Made by a program: the position numbers and the translations under genes. DNA of 64,000 nt from an uncultured Paracoccaceae bacterium. GTDB taxonomy: Bacteria > Pseudomonadota > Alphaproteobacteria > Rhodobacterales > Rhodobacteraceae. Positions 16,613 through 26,611 of this stretch are shown here, one piece after another. The stretch's first letter is position 1. Each line of letters begins with the position of its first letter. The stretch lies in the NCBI GenBank assembly GCA_947495795.1, contig CANMAI010000001.1, positions 186,001 through 250,000 of the forward strand. Reading direction: 5' to 3'. A model generated the notes under the pieces. The model was not told the origin of the DNA, made no database searches, and was given only the letters and a program-made list of their open reading frames with translations.

Positions 16613-18022
16613 GTGAATCAAAAAGCCCATTTCCCCTCTCAACCGGGCCAACTCGTCTCACTTGATGCAGACGCCATTCACAGATTGATCTCCACATCAT
16701 CTGACTACGCGATTTTGCTGGATGAAAAGGGTATCGTAAAAGACATCTTCTGCGGCAACGAGGCTCATGTTCAGGATGACATAAAGGCGTGGATCGGGCA
16801 GCCATTTCTGAAAACGCTGACGGTTGAAAGTCTCGTGAAGCTGGACATGCTTGTTGATCAGGCCAAGCATCAGGAAGAGCCAAAATGGCGGCAACTCAAT
16901 CACGTTACTGAAGGTGATGATGACTTTCCGGCATCGTATGCGGCTGTTCCCGGCCCTGATACCGGAACAACCCTTCTGCTCGGGCGCGACAAGCGCGAGT
17001 TGATCCTGCTGCAGCAGCGTCTTGTTAAGGCGCAACTGACCATAGAGCAAGATTACGAGCGGATCAGGCAGGTCGAGAGCCGATATCGCGTTCTGTTTGA
17101 AACCGGAACGGATGCTCTGTTGATCATTTCCGCAGAAAGCGCGCGGATTGTGGATGCCAATTCATCTGCCGCGCGGATGTTGCAGCGTGAGCAGGGCGAG
17201 CTTTCCAACCGGACCTTTACCAACTTCGTGACCCCTGAGCTTACATCTGCCTTGACGCAAACACTGGATGATGTGCGCACAAAGGGCGGGCAAAAGTCCG
17301 TGGTTCTCACACTGAAGCCGGACGGTCGAAGGGTATGGCTGGATGCTCTGCTTTTCCGGTCGGTCAGTGACACGTTAATCCTTTGCCGAATTCGCCCGCA
17401 GACAATCACCCCCGGAACTGATCATGCATTTCACGATGCTTTAATGGGTCTCTTTCAGCGAACCGGTGATGCTTTGGTTTTTACAGACAAGGAAGGCATG
17501 ATCCTGCACTCGAATGCTGCCTTCCAGTCCATGACAAATGTAGCGATGGTGGAGCGGCTACAGGAAACAAGCCTCGCTGACTTTCTGGGCCGTCCGTCAG
17601 TCGATCTGAGCGTGATGACGGGGAATGCGGAACAGGCAGGCAAGCTTGCAATCTACAGCACAACGCTGCGCACAGAGTTTGGTGGGCAGATTCCTGTGGA
17701 GATATCTGCAACCTATCTACCGGATCAGTCTCCACCCGGCTTTGCCTTCCTCATTCGTGATGTTTCACGATTGGAAGCTTCGCGTCAAAATACCGGTGCC
17801 GTCTCTTCGGAGGCGGTAGAACATGTGGTAGAACTTGTTGGCTCTACACCACTGAAGGAACTGGTGCGAGGAACCACGGACGTGGTCGAAAAGCTTTGTA
17901 TCGAAACGGCGATCCGGCTGACGAATAACAACCGGGCAGCAGCTGCAGAGATGTTGGGCCTCTCTCGTCAAAGCCTCTATGTCAAGCTACGGCGTTACAA
18001 TCTGGTAGACCAAGAAGACTAA
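16613..18022 (+). CDS. ppsR: PpsR/CrtJ, redox-responsive repressor of photosynthesis genes
   Basis: Domains in order: N-terminal PAS-like region (about 20-130), a Q-linker helix, PAS1 (about 160-275), PAS2 (about 295-400) and a Fis-type helix-turn-helix at the C-terminus (N-N-R-A-A-A-A-E-M-L-G-L-S-R-Q-S-L). Cys near 255 (L-I-L-C-R-I-R) and Cys429 before the HTH correspond to the two redox Cys of Rhodobacter PpsR. The GTG at 16613 after AAGGATCGG gives 469 aa, close to the 464 aa of R. sphaeroides; an in-frame start at 16523 would overlap ppaA. It likely binds the TGT-N12-ACA sites before bchF. Confidence 0.93.
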   Translation: MNQKAHFPSQPGQLVSLDADAIHRLISTSSDYAILLDEKGIVKDIFCGNEAHVQDDIKAWIGQPFLKTLTVESLVKLDMLVDQAKHQEEPKWRQLNHVTEGDDDFPASYAAVPGPDTGTTLLLGRDKRELILLQQRLVKAQLTIEQDYERIRQVESRYRVLFETGTDALLIISAESARIVDANSSAARMLQREQGELSNRTFTNFVTPELTSALTQTLDDVRTKGGQKSVVLTLKPDGRRVWLDALLFRSVSDTLILCRIRPQTITPGTDHAFHDALMGLFQRTGDALVFTDKEGMILHSNAAFQSMTNVAMVERLQETSLADFLGRPSVDLSVMTGNAEQAGKLAIYSTTLRTEFGGQIPVEISATYLPDQSPPGFAFLIRDVSRLEASRQNTGAVSSEAVEHVVELVGSTPLKELVRGTTDVVEKLCIETAIRLTNNNRAAAAEMLGLSRQSLYVKLRRYNLVDQED

Positions 18023-18072
18023 CTCGCACTGTCGATATTAGCAAAACCAGAACGGGGTACGTGCCCGGCACC

Positions 18073-18087
18073 GCCGGAGCATCCGGC
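18073..18087. other. Small GC-rich hairpin between convergent genes
   Basis: GCCGGA-GCA-TCCGGC, a 6-bp stem with a 3-base loop, lies between the convergent ends of ppsR and the Rid gene. It has no T-run, so it is a weak terminator candidate at best. The remainder of 18023-18125 shows nothing else recognisable. Confidence 0.3.
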
Positions 18088-18125
18088 CACGACTTACAGA
18101 CGCTTGGAAGGAAGGCTTTGAGAGC

Positions 18126-18530
18126 CTAAGCCGTCCTGCCGAGATACGCTGTAGCTTCGATCTCAAGAAGGGCGGCATCCTCAATCAAACCCGCCACAAC
18201 CAGCATAGACATCGCCGGAAAATGACGACCGAGGACACGACGGTAGACCTCACCGATCTCGCGTTGTCGCGCTTTGTATTCCCGCTTGTCAGTGACGAAC
18301 CAGGTTAGCCGTGTGATATCCTCAATCCTGCCACCGGCTGCTTCGACAATATCAACAATGTTGCGCAGCGCCTGTTCCATTTGACCTATAAAATCATGGG
18401 TTTCAAAAACCTGCGCAGCTGTCCAGCCGATCTGACCGCCAATATATAGGGTTCCATCCGGGGCAAGCATACCATTTGCATAGCCCTTTGCAGGAGCCCA
18501 GCCACCTGGCTGGATCGTAACGTTTTTCAT
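18126..18530 (-). CDS. Rid/YjgF-family protein
   Basis: A 134-aa homologue of the Rid family of imine/enamine deaminases, with the G-G-Q-I-G core and an E-A-T-A-Y C-terminus. In canonical RidA the C-terminal P-A-R-S segment supplies an essential Arg; here the segment is F-P-A-M-S, so the Arg is replaced by Met, as in Rid subfamilies without shown deaminase activity. It is the last gene of the aryl-CoA operon, overlapping the thioesterase stop by 4 bp. It could act on amino or imino intermediates of 2-aminobenzoyl-CoA breakdown, but the missing Arg makes catalysis uncertain. Confidence 0.85.
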   Translation of the reverse strand: MKNVTIQPGGWAPAKGYANGMLAPDGTLYIGGQIGWTAAQVFETHDFIGQMEQALRNIVDIVEAAGGRIEDITRLTWFVTDKREYKARQREIGEVYRRVLGRHFPAMSMLVVAGLIEDAALLEIEATAYLGRTA

Positions 18531-18931
18531 TGCTCACTCCGGATATAGTTTGTCAGGGCACGGCGCATATCGTCGGGCCAGCCTTCGGGGCGACCTTGGA
18601 CGTCAGTATGGACAAGGGTGGCAGTTGCGGTGAATCTAGGCTCGGATGAACACTTTGCTAAGAAAGCGAGGCCGAGGCTGGCACCGCCTACCCGAGTAGC
18701 GCTCAGAGCAATTTCCAGTTGATCGCCGTGTCGGCTTGGCGCCTTGAAGACCGCTTCGATTTGAGCGGTCGGTACACCGGCATTGCGGTGCAGCACCGCG
18801 AACGGAAACCCTATTTCATCAAAGAACGCTTCCACGCAGTCATTTATCATTTCAAAGTAACGAGGATAGAACACTATCCCCGCAGGATCGCAGTGTTTGA
18901 ACAAAACCTTTTGCGGAAATATGAACTTCAT
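18527..18931 (-). CDS. 4-hydroxybenzoyl-CoA thioesterase-like hotdog protein
   Basis: A 134-aa single-domain hotdog thioesterase. The H-C-D-P-A-G-I-V-F-Y-P-R-Y-F motif at residues 13-26 is the signature of the 4HBT family and contains the active-site Asp15. It probably hydrolyses aryl- or ring-derived CoA thioesters, either as a pathway step or to recover CoA from dead-end intermediates. It starts 37 bp downstream of the CoA-ligase stop and overlaps the Rid gene. Confidence 0.88.
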   Translation of the reverse strand: MKFIFPQKVLFKHCDPAGIVFYPRYFEMINDCVEAFFDEIGFPFAVLHRNAGVPTAQIEAVFKAPSRHGDQLEIALSATRVGGASLGLAFLAKCSSEPRFTATATLVHTDVQGRPEGWPDDMRRALTNYIRSEQ

Positions 18932-18968
18932 TGATCATAGGCTCTCAGCGCTTGGGTGGGACAGAACA

Positions 18969-20585
18969 TCACACATCTGATTTCAGCAGAAAGCGCTGGA
19001 TCTTGCCTGTTGGAGTTTTGGGCAACGCCTGCACAAACCGTATATCTCGCGGATACTTGTAGGGGGCGATCTTAGCCTTCACATGCTCTTGCAGCTGACT
19101 TGCCATATCTGCTGTTTGTTCGGCAGTCGCCAGAACAACATGCGCCTGAACGATCATGCCGCGCTCTTTATCCGCAGCGCCAACGACGGCACATTCGGAT
19201 ACGTCCGGGTGCGAAAGCAAAGCGGCCTCAACTTCCGGGCCAGCGATGTTATAACCTGATGAGATTATCATATCGTCATTGCGTGCTGCGAAATGCAGGT
19301 AACCATCCCTATCCATCGCGAAGGCATCGCCCGTCACGTTCCAACCGCCTTCGACATAGGCCCCCTGTCGCTCGTCTTTGAGGTATCGGCATCCGGTTGG
19401 CCCGCGCACGGCGAGCCGACCAATTTCGCCACGCGGCAACTCCTCGCCGTCTTCGCCAATGATTTTTGCCTCATATCCCGAGACAGGCCGACCAGTGCAG
19501 GACGGTTTGTGATCGTTGAACCGGTTGGAGATAAAGATATGCAACATCTCGGTCGCGCCAATACCGTCAAGCATCGGCTTGCCCGTTTTTGCCATCCAAT
19601 CTTGATAAACAGGGGCTGGCAGGGTTTCGCCTGCAGATACAGCCGCGCGTAGGCTGCTGAGGTCAGCACCCTCCTCCATTGCAGCAAGCATCGAACGATA
19701 CGCCGTTGGGGCGGTAAAGCAGACTGTTGCTTTATACTTCTGGATGATCTCCACCATGTTCGGAGGTGTAGCACTTTCCAGAAGCGTTGCCGTCGCTCCG
19801 AAACGCAGAGGAAAGATGGCCAGCCCGCCAAGGCCAAAAGTGAAGGCCAACGGCGGTGATCCAACGAAGACATCTTCAGGCTGTACGCCCAGAACCTCAC
19901 GAGCGTATCCATCGGCGATAATCATGAGATCGCGATGAAAATGCATCGTCGCCTTGGGCGATCCTGTTGTACCTGAAGTAAAGCCTAGTAACGCGACATC
20001 ATCTCGGCAGGTTTTAACTGCATCAAACTTGACGGGCTTCTCCAGCGCCAGTCTGTCCAGCTCAGCTTCATGGTTCGATGTTCCATCAAAACCGGCAACA
20101 TGCTTCAGGTAAGAACTGCCGGATGCGCAGGTTTCCATTTCTTCCATCAACCGGGTGTCGCAAAGCGCATAAGAAATCTCTGCTTTATCGACGATCTGGC
20201 TCAATTCGAAGGTGCGCAGCATGGGCATTGTGTTCACAACAACAGCGCCCACTTTGGTGGCTGCCAACCAGCAGGCGACCATCGCCGGATTGTTGGCAGA
20301 GCGGATAAGAACACGGTTGCCAGGCTCCACCCCGAAATCATCGACAAGCACATGGGCCAGCCGGTTCGTCCAATCCGTCAACTCCTTGTAGGTGCGCCTG
20401 CGCCCATTCCCGATTAAAGCCGTATGATCGCCGAACCCTTTGGCAACCATTGCATCTGTTAACTCCACACCTGCATTCAGGTGATCAGGATAGTTGAACC
20501 CATCCAGCAAGAACGTAGGCCACTGATCGGATGGAGGCAGGTTGTCCCGGGTGAAGGTATCCGTATGGGCGCTCACGGTCAGCAT
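18969..20585 (-). CDS. Aryl-CoA ligase, probably 2-aminobenzoate-CoA ligase
   Basis: An ANL-superfamily AMP-forming ligase (538 aa) that activates an aromatic acid with ATP and CoA. The AMP-binding loop F-T-S-G-T-T-G-S-P-K-A is at about residues 203-213; G-A-T-E-M (about 340) and the C-terminal P-T-G-K-I-Q-R with the catalytic Lys are present. It most resembles benzoate/2-aminobenzoate-CoA ligases. The adjoining fused monooxygenase-reductase makes 2-aminobenzoate the most likely substrate, but benzoate-type acids cannot be excluded. Confidence 0.85.
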   Translation of the reverse strand: MLTVSAHTDTFTRDNLPPSDQWPTFLLDGFNYPDHLNAGVELTDAMVAKGFGDHTALIGNGRRRTYKELTDWTNRLAHVLVDDFGVEPGNRVLIRSANNPAMVACWLAATKVGAVVVNTMPMLRTFELSQIVDKAEISYALCDTRLMEEMETCASGSSYLKHVAGFDGTSNHEAELDRLALEKPVKFDAVKTCRDDVALLGFTSGTTGSPKATMHFHRDLMIIADGYAREVLGVQPEDVFVGSPPLAFTFGLGGLAIFPLRFGATATLLESATPPNMVEIIQKYKATVCFTAPTAYRSMLAAMEEGADLSSLRAAVSAGETLPAPVYQDWMAKTGKPMLDGIGATEMLHIFISNRFNDHKPSCTGRPVSGYEAKIIGEDGEELPRGEIGRLAVRGPTGCRYLKDERQGAYVEGGWNVTGDAFAMDRDGYLHFAARNDDMIISSGYNIAGPEVEAALLSHPDVSECAVVGAADKERGMIVQAHVVLATAEQTADMASQLQEHVKAKIAPYKYPRDIRFVQALPKTPTGKIQRFLLKSDV

Positions 20586-20588
20586 GGT

Positions 20589-21035
20589 TTACTCGTTGGT
20601 TTCAGGTGGCAGAAAATCCACATCATGTGCTGCCGAGATTTTGACGACCTGCTCCACATCCGTGAGATCGTGCAATTGCTCAAAAAGATCTTTCAGCTTG
20701 CCCATGGGCGAGACCCAAAACAGGGCCCGGCATGGTTTGTCGGACTTGTTGAAGTATCCATGCGGCACGCCCATTGGCATGCGAACAACGTCGCCTGCAT
20801 AGGCCTTGGTCCATACACCATCGAGCTTCAGGTCTAGTTCACCCTCTTGCACCAGAATAAATTCATCTTGGGTGGGATGCACATGAACGGGCACAAAATC
20901 CCCCGGTTTAGAATTAGTTTCAAAGGCAAATGTCGTCTCGCAAACGGCCTTAGGAAAGTAAGTTTGCCCGAGGATGTTCCATGTTGTTTCGCGGTATCCT
21001 GTGCCGTTCTCGGTGATCCCTTTTTCAAGATGCAT
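20589..21035 (-). CDS. Cupin-domain protein
   Basis: A 148-aa single-cupin protein with H-V-H-P-T-Q-D-E-F at about residues 50-58 (metal-binding His and Glu of cupin motif 1) and G-V-P-H-G-Y near 88 (His of motif 2). Members linked to aromatic clusters act as small dioxygenases, isomerases or binding proteins; the reaction here is unknown. The ATG at 21035, preceded by GGGGAGAAGG, is chosen over an upstream frame with no family similarity. The stop is 3 bp before the ligase start. Confidence 0.82.
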   Translation of the reverse strand: MHLEKGITENGTGYRETTWNILGQTYFPKAVCETTFAFETNSKPGDFVPVHVHPTQDEFILVQEGELDLKLDGVWTKAYAGDVVRMPMGVPHGYFNKSDKPCRALFWVSPMGKLKDLFEQLHDLTDVEQVVKISAAHDVDFLPPETNE

Positions 21036-21063
21036 GATGGCCTTCTCCCCTTTTCGTATGAGC

Positions 21064-22215
21064 CTATTGGCCCATGGTTTGTCGCGCGATGATAACGCGC
21101 TGTACGTCTGATGCCCCCTCATAGATACGCAATGCGCGTATCTCGCGATAAAGCTTTTCCACGGCCTGGCCGGAGCGCACACCGTCGCCACCATGAAGTT
21201 GCACAGCGCGGTCGATCACTTTCTGCGCCTGATCGGTCGAGAACAGCTTGGCCATTGCAGCTTCACGGGTGATGCGCGGCGCTCCACTATCCTTTGTCCA
21301 GGCCGCCCGGTAGATCAGCAAGGCACTCGCATCGATATCTACGGCCATATCCGCAATGTGCCCCTGCACCATTTGCAATTCAAAGAGAGGTGCGCCCTGA
21401 ACGTGGCGTTTGGAGACGCGGGCAAGGGTTTCATCCAGAGCACGGCGGGCAAATCCGAGCGCCGCTGCGGCGACCGTTGATCGAAAGACATCAAGCACGG
21501 ACATTGCAATCTTGAACCCTGAACCACTGCTTCCGATCAGAGCTGATCTCGGCACACGGCAATCCGTGAAACTCAGTGTCGCCAGCGGGTGAGGTGCGAT
21601 GGTCTCCAACCGTTCGGTGACCTCAAGGCCCAAAGTGTTGGCAGGCACGATAAAGGCCGATAGCCCACCCGCACCCGCCGCTTCGCCAGTACGTGCGAAG
21701 AGAGTGTAGACATCTGCGATGCCGCCATTGCTAATCCATGTCTTTTCGCCGTTCAGAACATAGGCATCACCGTCCAGTGTGGCTGTCATCGTGGAGTTGG
21801 CCACGTCGGATCCTGACTGCGGTTCGGTCAAGGCAAAGGCAGAGATCGCTTTACCAGCGCGAATTTCCGGAAGCCACTCGGCTTTCTGCCGCTCTGTGCC
21901 AAAGAGCGATATCGCGCCGGAACCAAGCCCCTGCATCGCGAACGCAAAATCGGCAAGGCCGTCATGACGCGCGAGCGTTTCGCGAATGAGGCAGAGTGCC
22001 CGAACGTCCAGTGGCGCGGTGCCGTTGGGGGTTACCGCCGCATATTGCAGCCACCCGCCCTGCCCCAAAGCAGCAACCAGAGACCGGCAGGCGGCATCGA
22101 TATCGCGATGGCAGACATGTGCAAGATGCTCTTTCGCCCATGCATCAAGCGATGCTGCAAGCGCGCGATGGTGAGCCTCGAAAAACGGCCAATGAAGGAA
22201 CGTCTGATCTGTCAT
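21064..22215 (-). CDS. Acyl-CoA dehydrogenase
   Basis: A 383-aa FAD acyl-CoA dehydrogenase with the usual N-terminal helical, middle beta and C-terminal helical domains. [11 protein letters not shown] is at about residues 128-138, and Y-E-G-A-S-D-V-Q-R near the C-terminus contains the catalytic Glu. It is likely to dehydrogenate the cyclic or opened CoA ester after ring reduction. The ATG at 22215 overlaps the hydratase stop by one base (TGATG). Confidence 0.92.
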   Translation of the reverse strand: MTDQTFLHWPFFEAHHRALAASLDAWAKEHLAHVCHRDIDAACRSLVAALGQGGWLQYAAVTPNGTAPLDVRALCLIRETLARHDGLADFAFAMQGLGSGAISLFGTERQKAEWLPEIRAGKAISAFALTEPQSGSDVANSTMTATLDGDAYVLNGEKTWISNGGIADVYTLFARTGEAAGAGGLSAFIVPANTLGLEVTERLETIAPHPLATLSFTDCRVPRSALIGSSGSGFKIAMSVLDVFRSTVAAAALGFARRALDETLARVSKRHVQGAPLFELQMVQGHIADMAVDIDASALLIYRAAWTKDSGAPRITREAAMAKLFSTDQAQKVIDRAVQLHGGDGVRSGQAVEKLYREIRALRIYEGASDVQRVIIARQTMGQ

Positions 22216-23015
22216 CAATCGCCCTCGAATACTGGTTTCTCTTTGGCTACGAACGCCTTGTATGCGCGTTCAAAATCCGCTGTTTGCATACAGATCGCCT
22301 GCGCCTGTGCTTCCGCCTCAATCGCCTGCTCGATCGACATGGACCATTCCTGAGCCAGCATCGTCTTGGTCATCATATGTCCGAAATTCGGCCCTGCCGC
22401 GATCCGGGTGGCCATCGATTGCGCTTCGATTATCAACTCATCCGCAGGCACAATCCTATTGTAAAACCCCCAGGCATATCCCTCATCAGCGCTCATCGAG
22501 CGCCCGGTATAGAGCAGCTCTGCAGCACGGCCCTGACCAATGATGCGAGGAAGAATTGCGCAGGCCCCCATGTCGCAACCGGCAAGGCCCACACGGGTAA
22601 AGAGAAACGCGGTTTTGGCCTCAGTTGTCGCAATACGCAGATCGGAGGCCATCGCGATGATCGCCCCTGCTCCTACGCAGATGCCGTCAACGGCCGCAAT
22701 CACCGGTTTTCCGCAATTCACAATCGCCTTTACCAGATCACCCGTCATGCGGGTGAACGCTAACAATTCTTTCATCGTCATCTTTGTGAGAGGGCCGATA
22801 ATTTCATGTACATCACCACCCGAGCTGAAATTTCCGCCATTTGAAGCGAATACGACTGCGTTTACCTCGTCCGCATAATCCAGATCCCGGAACCAGTCTC
22901 GCAGCTCCGCGTAGCTCTCAAATGTCAGCGGGTTCTTCCGGTCCGAGCGATCAAGGGCGATCGTAGCGATACCATCGGAAATCTCGCATTTGAAATGTTC
23001 GACATTGTTGCGCAT
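22215..23015 (-). CDS. Enoyl-CoA hydratase/isomerase-family protein
   Basis: A crotonase-fold protein (266 aa) with the oxyanion-hole segments F-S-S-G-G-D-V-H (about 67-74) and V-G-A-G-A (about 117-121). It probably hydrates, or hydrolyses by C-C cleavage, an alicyclic enoyl-CoA or beta-oxo-CoA formed from the aromatic substrate. The typical catalytic Glu positions are altered in the L-A-G-C-D-M-G-A-C segment, so a reaction other than plain hydration is possible. It sits between marR and the acyl-CoA dehydrogenase. Confidence 0.88.
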   Translation of the reverse strand: MRNNVEHFKCEISDGIATIALDRSDRKNPLTFESYAELRDWFRDLDYADEVNAVVFASNGGNFSSGGDVHEIIGPLTKMTMKELLAFTRMTGDLVKAIVNCGKPVIAAVDGICVGAGAIIAMASDLRIATTEAKTAFLFTRVGLAGCDMGACAILPRIIGQGRAAELLYTGRSMSADEGYAWGFYNRIVPADELIIEAQSMATRIAAGPNFGHMMTKTMLAQEWSMSIEQAIEAEAQAQAICMQTADFERAYKAFVAKEKPVFEGD

Positions 23016-23027
23016 GACCTGATTTCC

Positions 23028-23489
23028 CTACTTCAAACCGGTCTCAAGCTGCTCCAGCCGCTGGCCGATATCGCGGGCTTCGAGAGATGAGAAATCAGCG
23101 AGCATCTCATTGATCCACGTCTCATGGGCAGCGGCTTGACGCGCGAATTCCTCAAGACCTCGCTGCGTCATACGCACAAGGGAGGCGCGCCGATCTCCGG
23201 GAACCGGGACACGCACCAGAAAGCCATCTTCCGCCAGCCTGTCGACAATACCCGTGACATTGCCGTTGGAGACGCGGAGAACACCCGAGAGCTGGCTCAT
23301 CTTGAGCCCTTCCTCGTAGCGTGACAGGGCTGCCATAACATCAAAACGGGGGAGCGTGCTTGTGAACTCTTCACGCAGGTTTTCACGCAGGGTGGCTTCA
23401 ATGGAACGACTTGCTTTGAGGATTCTCAACCACAGGCGGAGCCGTTCCTTGGAGGCGGACGCCAGCGCTTCTTCCGCGTGATGCCGCAT
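23028..23489 (-). CDS. MarR-family transcriptional regulator
   Basis: A 153-aa MarR-type winged-helix regulator; the recognition region V-S-N-G-N-V-T-G-I-V-D-R-L lies at about residues 74-86, followed by the wing R-V-P-V-P-G-D-R-R-A. It is embedded in the operon and is the likely local regulator, responding to an aryl-CoA as BadR- and CouR-like proteins do. The ATG at 23489 overlaps the SDR stop by one base. Candidate operators lie in the divergent region near 26592-26633. Confidence 0.9.
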   Translation of the reverse strand: MRHHAEEALASASKERLRLWLRILKASRSIEATLRENLREEFTSTLPRFDVMAALSRYEEGLKMSQLSGVLRVSNGNVTGIVDRLAEDGFLVRVPVPGDRRASLVRMTQRGLEEFARQAAAHETWINEMLADFSSLEARDIGQRLEQLETGLK

Positions 23490-24232
23490 CAAATTTCCCC
23501 CCCTGAAAGGTTCAGCGCATGCCCATTGACGGAGCGGGCTGCATCTGAACAAAGCCAGAGAGCGGTGCCCGCAACCTCGTCCGTTTGAATAAAGCGGCGC
23601 TGAGGATTGCCCTTTATCAGTGATTTGGCTGCATCTCTTTCGCTCATTCCCGTTTTAGCGGCAATGTTGGCGATAGAGCGTTCCAGCATTGGCGTCTCGA
23701 CGAAACCCGGGCAGATCGCATTGACCGTTATTCCCAGTGGCGCCAATTCAATAGACAATGCGCGGGTGAGCCCAACAACTCCATGTTTTGCTGCACAGTA
23801 TCCTGCGACATAAGGGTAGCCCTTCAAACCGGCGGTCGATGCAATGGCAATCATGCGGCCCTGTTTTGCGGCCTTCATATCAGGCAGAGCAGCCTGCCAC
23901 ACATTAAATACGCCCGAAAGATTTACATCCGTCATGGCTGTAAGGTCAGAGGCTGTCATTTTGGCAAAAGGGACGGAACAGGCCGCACCCGCGTTGGCAA
24001 CAACAATGGCGATCGGCCCATGCTCGGTGCGCGCAGTCTCAAATGCTTTTGCAACGGCATCCGCATCCGTCACATCACACAGTTGGTAGGCCAAATTTTG
24101 TTGCCTCAAAGAGGCTTCAGTCCGTCCCATAACCGTGACCTTGAACCCTTCACGAGCAAATAGTTGAGCCGTCGCAGCGCCCACGCCCGTACCGCCCCCT
24201 GTCACGACAACATGTGTACCGGAAAACTTCAT
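23489..24232 (-). CDS. Short-chain dehydrogenase (3-hydroxyacyl-CoA dehydrogenase type)
   Basis: A 247-aa classical [11 protein letters not shown] nucleotide-binding motif near residues 11-18, N-A-G at about 80, catalytic Ser in I-A-S-T-A-G and Y-C-A-A-K at about 145-149. It probably oxidises a hydroxy-CoA intermediate with NAD+ in the beta-oxidation-like lower part of the pathway. It overlaps the fused monooxygenase gene by 4 bp. Confidence 0.9.
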   Translation of the reverse strand: MKFSGTHVVVTGGGTGVGAATAQLFAREGFKVTVMGRTEASLRQQNLAYQLCDVTDADAVAKAFETARTEHGPIAIVVANAGAACSVPFAKMTASDLTAMTDVNLSGVFNVWQAALPDMKAAKQGRMIAIASTAGLKGYPYVAGYCAAKHGVVGLTRALSIELAPLGITVNAICPGFVETPMLERSIANIAAKTGMSERDAAKSLIKGNPQRRFIQTDEVAGTALWLCSDAARSVNGHALNLSGGEI

Positions 24233-26523
24233 ACCCGGCCCAGCGTCTCGGCCGCTCTATCCGCCAGACGCCACGCCTGCTCTCGGCCCGCATCATAGGG
24301 AACCGGCCACTTTTCCTGCCGATCACCCAGATCGGTGGCCGCGCGCAATGTCCAATAAGGATCAGCCAGATGCGGACGCGCAAGGCAGACGAGATCAGCA
24401 CGGCCTGCCATCAGGATCGAATTGACATGGTCAGCCTCGTAAATATTACCCACAGCCATTGTCTTTATCCGCGCTTCGTTGCGGATGCGATCCGAGAAGG
24501 GTGTTTGGAACATCCGGCCGTAAACCGGCTTGGCCTCTATTGAAGTTTGGCCCGCAGATACATCGATTATGTCCGCACCGGCCGCTTCAAACATCGCAGC
24601 GATCCGAACGGCCTCATCCTCTGTTACACCGTCGTCTCCAGACCAATCGGTTGCAGAGATGCGCACAGACATCGGCTTGGCGTCTGGCCAAACGGCCCTC
24701 ATGGCGCCAAATACGTCCAACGGGTAACGCATCCGATTTTCTAGGTTACCACCCCACGCATCATCTCTTGTGTTTGAAAGTGGCGAGATGAAAGACGAAA
24801 TCAGATAGCCGTGCGCGGCATGAAGTTCAATCATGTCGAAACCTGCACGATCTGCCATTTGCGCAGCTCGAACAAACTCGGATTTAACCGCATCCATATC
24901 TGCAGTATCCATCTGCTTGGGAATCGCGCTTTCAGCAGACCACGCCACCGGAGAGGCCGAAAGCAAAGGCCAATTTCCACTTTCCAAGGGCCGGTCCATA
25001 CCTTCCCAACCGATCCGTGTAGAACCCTTCCGGCCTGAATGGCCGATCTGGCAGCACGTCTTTGCTTCAGTCTCGCTATGGATGAAGTCGTTCAGCCGAG
25101 CCCATGCTTTTTCGTGTTCCGGAGCGAAGAGGCCCGGGCATCCGGGGGTGATCCTGCCATTGGCAGATACGCAAGTCATTTCTGTATAGATCAGTCCGGC
25201 ACCACCTTTGGCACGCTCGCCGTAGTGGATCAGGTGCCAATCTGTGGGTGCGCCATCCACGGCCTTGTACTGTGCCATCGGAGATACCACGACCCGGTTC
25301 TTAAGATGCATATCCCGCAACTGAAACGGCGCGAACATCGGTGCACGGGCAGGACCATTGGTGCCGACCCCAGCTTGCTCCATGAACCATTTTTCCGCGG
25401 AGGCAAGCCATGCACCATCCCGCTCGCGCAGGTTTTCGTGGCTTATCCGTTGGGAGCGTGTGAGCATTGAATAGTTCAGCTGAACCGGGTCGAGGTGAAG
25501 ATATCGCTCAACATCCTCGAACCACTCCACCGAGTTGCGGGCTGCCGATTGCAGACGCAAAACTTCGAGACGACGCTTGTCTTCATAGTTTGCAAAAGCG
25601 GTTTCCAGATCAGGTGTCACCGTAAGCTGTTCCGCCAGGGCAATCGCACTTTCGAGAGCAAGTTTTGTGCCCGAACCGATTGAAAAATGAGCCGTTGCCG
25701 AGGCATCGCCCAGAAGCACAACGTTTTCATGGCTCCACCTTTTGCAGAGCACCCGTGGAAATCTGATCCATGCAGATCCACGGACATGGTTCGCGTTTGT
25801 CATCAGAGAGTGGCCATCAAGATGCTTCCTGAAGATATCCTCGCAAATCTGGATGCTTTCCTGCTGAGTCTTCTCCGCGAAACCAAAAGCATTATAAGTG
25901 CTCTGGCTGCACTCTACGATGAAAGTCGCCGTTTCATCATCAAATTGATAGGCATGCGCCCAAACCCAGCCTTTACTCGTTTCTTCAAAGATAAAGGTGA
26001 AGGCATCATCGAATTTCTGATGTGTGCCGAGCCATACAAACTGGCATTTTCGCATGTCGATATCGGGCTCAAAGGTGTCCTGAAATTCCATCCGTGTTCT
26101 GGAATTCAGGCCATCGCAGGCCACTACAATATCGAAGTCGTTCTTGTAATCAGATGCCGCGGCAACCTCGGTTTCAAACCTAAGATCGACCCCCAGTTCC
26201 CTCGCGCGATCGTACAGGATCAAAAGTAGACGCTTGCGGCCGATCCCACAAAATCCGTGGCCACTTGAAACCAGCCTCTGCCCTTGGTGATGCAGCGCAA
26301 TGTCATCCCAATAGGCAAAATGCGATCTGATTTCGGCTGCGCTCACCGGATCATTTTTCTCAAGGTTGGTCAGCGTCTCATCAGACAGAACGACACCCCA
26401 TCCAAAGGTATCATCCGGCTTGTTGCGTTCAAACACGACCACTTCCGCATCTGGCGCACGCAGCTTCTTCGAAATCGCAAAGTAGAGGCCAGCAGGCCCG
26501 CCGCCGAGACACGCGATACGCAT
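24229..26523 (-). CDS. Fused FAD monooxygenase/OYE reductase (2-aminobenzoyl-CoA monooxygenase/reductase type)
   Basis: A 764-aa two-domain flavoenzyme. Residues 1-375 form an aromatic hydroxylase with the FAD Rossmann motif G-G-G-P-A-G-L-Y at 8-15 and a G-D-A-S-A-T-A-H motif near 275. Residues about 395-764 form an old-yellow-enzyme domain with P-M-A-Q-Y and E-L-H-A-A-H-G-Y-L. This fusion is known from 2-aminobenzoyl-CoA monooxygenase/reductase, which hydroxylates and then dearomatises the ring; databases often label relatives salicylyl-CoA 5-hydroxylase. It is the first gene of the operon and defines the pathway. Confidence 0.9.
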   Translation of the reverse strand: MRIACLGGGPAGLYFAISKKLRAPDAEVVVFERNKPDDTFGWGVVLSDETLTNLEKNDPVSAAEIRSHFAYWDDIALHHQGQRLVSSGHGFCGIGRKRLLLILYDRARELGVDLRFETEVAAASDYKNDFDIVVACDGLNSRTRMEFQDTFEPDIDMRKCQFVWLGTHQKFDDAFTFIFEETSKGWVWAHAYQFDDETATFIVECSQSTYNAFGFAEKTQQESIQICEDIFRKHLDGHSLMTNANHVRGSAWIRFPRVLCKRWSHENVVLLGDASATAHFSIGSGTKLALESAIALAEQLTVTPDLETAFANYEDKRRLEVLRLQSAARNSVEWFEDVERYLHLDPVQLNYSMLTRSQRISHENLRERDGAWLASAEKWFMEQAGVGTNGPARAPMFAPFQLRDMHLKNRVVVSPMAQYKAVDGAPTDWHLIHYGERAKGGAGLIYTEMTCVSANGRITPGCPGLFAPEHEKAWARLNDFIHSETEAKTCCQIGHSGRKGSTRIGWEGMDRPLESGNWPLLSASPVAWSAESAIPKQMDTADMDAVKSEFVRAAQMADRAGFDMIELHAAHGYLISSFISPLSNTRDDAWGGNLENRMRYPLDVFGAMRAVWPDAKPMSVRISATDWSGDDGVTEDEAVRIAAMFEAAGADIIDVSAGQTSIEAKPVYGRMFQTPFSDRIRNEARIKTMAVGNIYEADHVNSILMAGRADLVCLARPHLADPYWTLRAATDLGDRQEKWPVPYDAGREQAWRLADRAAETLGRV

Positions 26524-26591
26524 GAAGCCACCTTCTGTGTTCGTTGACTTGAATAAGGCTACGGTGGAGGTCCTTTAGTTTCAAGCAAAAA

Positions 26592-26609
26592 TATTTTAGG
26601 TATAAAATA
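26592..26609. promoter_or_regulatory. Perfect 7-bp inverted repeat, candidate MarR operator
   Basis: TATTTTA-GGTA-TAAAATA, an AT-rich 18-bp palindrome in the divergent region between the fused monooxygenase and the plus-strand flavin monooxygenase. Its size and symmetry are typical of MarR-family operators, and a marR gene lies in the minus-strand operon. Confidence 0.45.
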
Positions 26610-26611
26610 AA

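Noticed and set aside
18113-18127. AGGCT-N5-AGCCT stem at the end of the Rid gene as a terminator
   Set aside because: A 5-bp stem overlapping the stop codon with no T-run; too weak.
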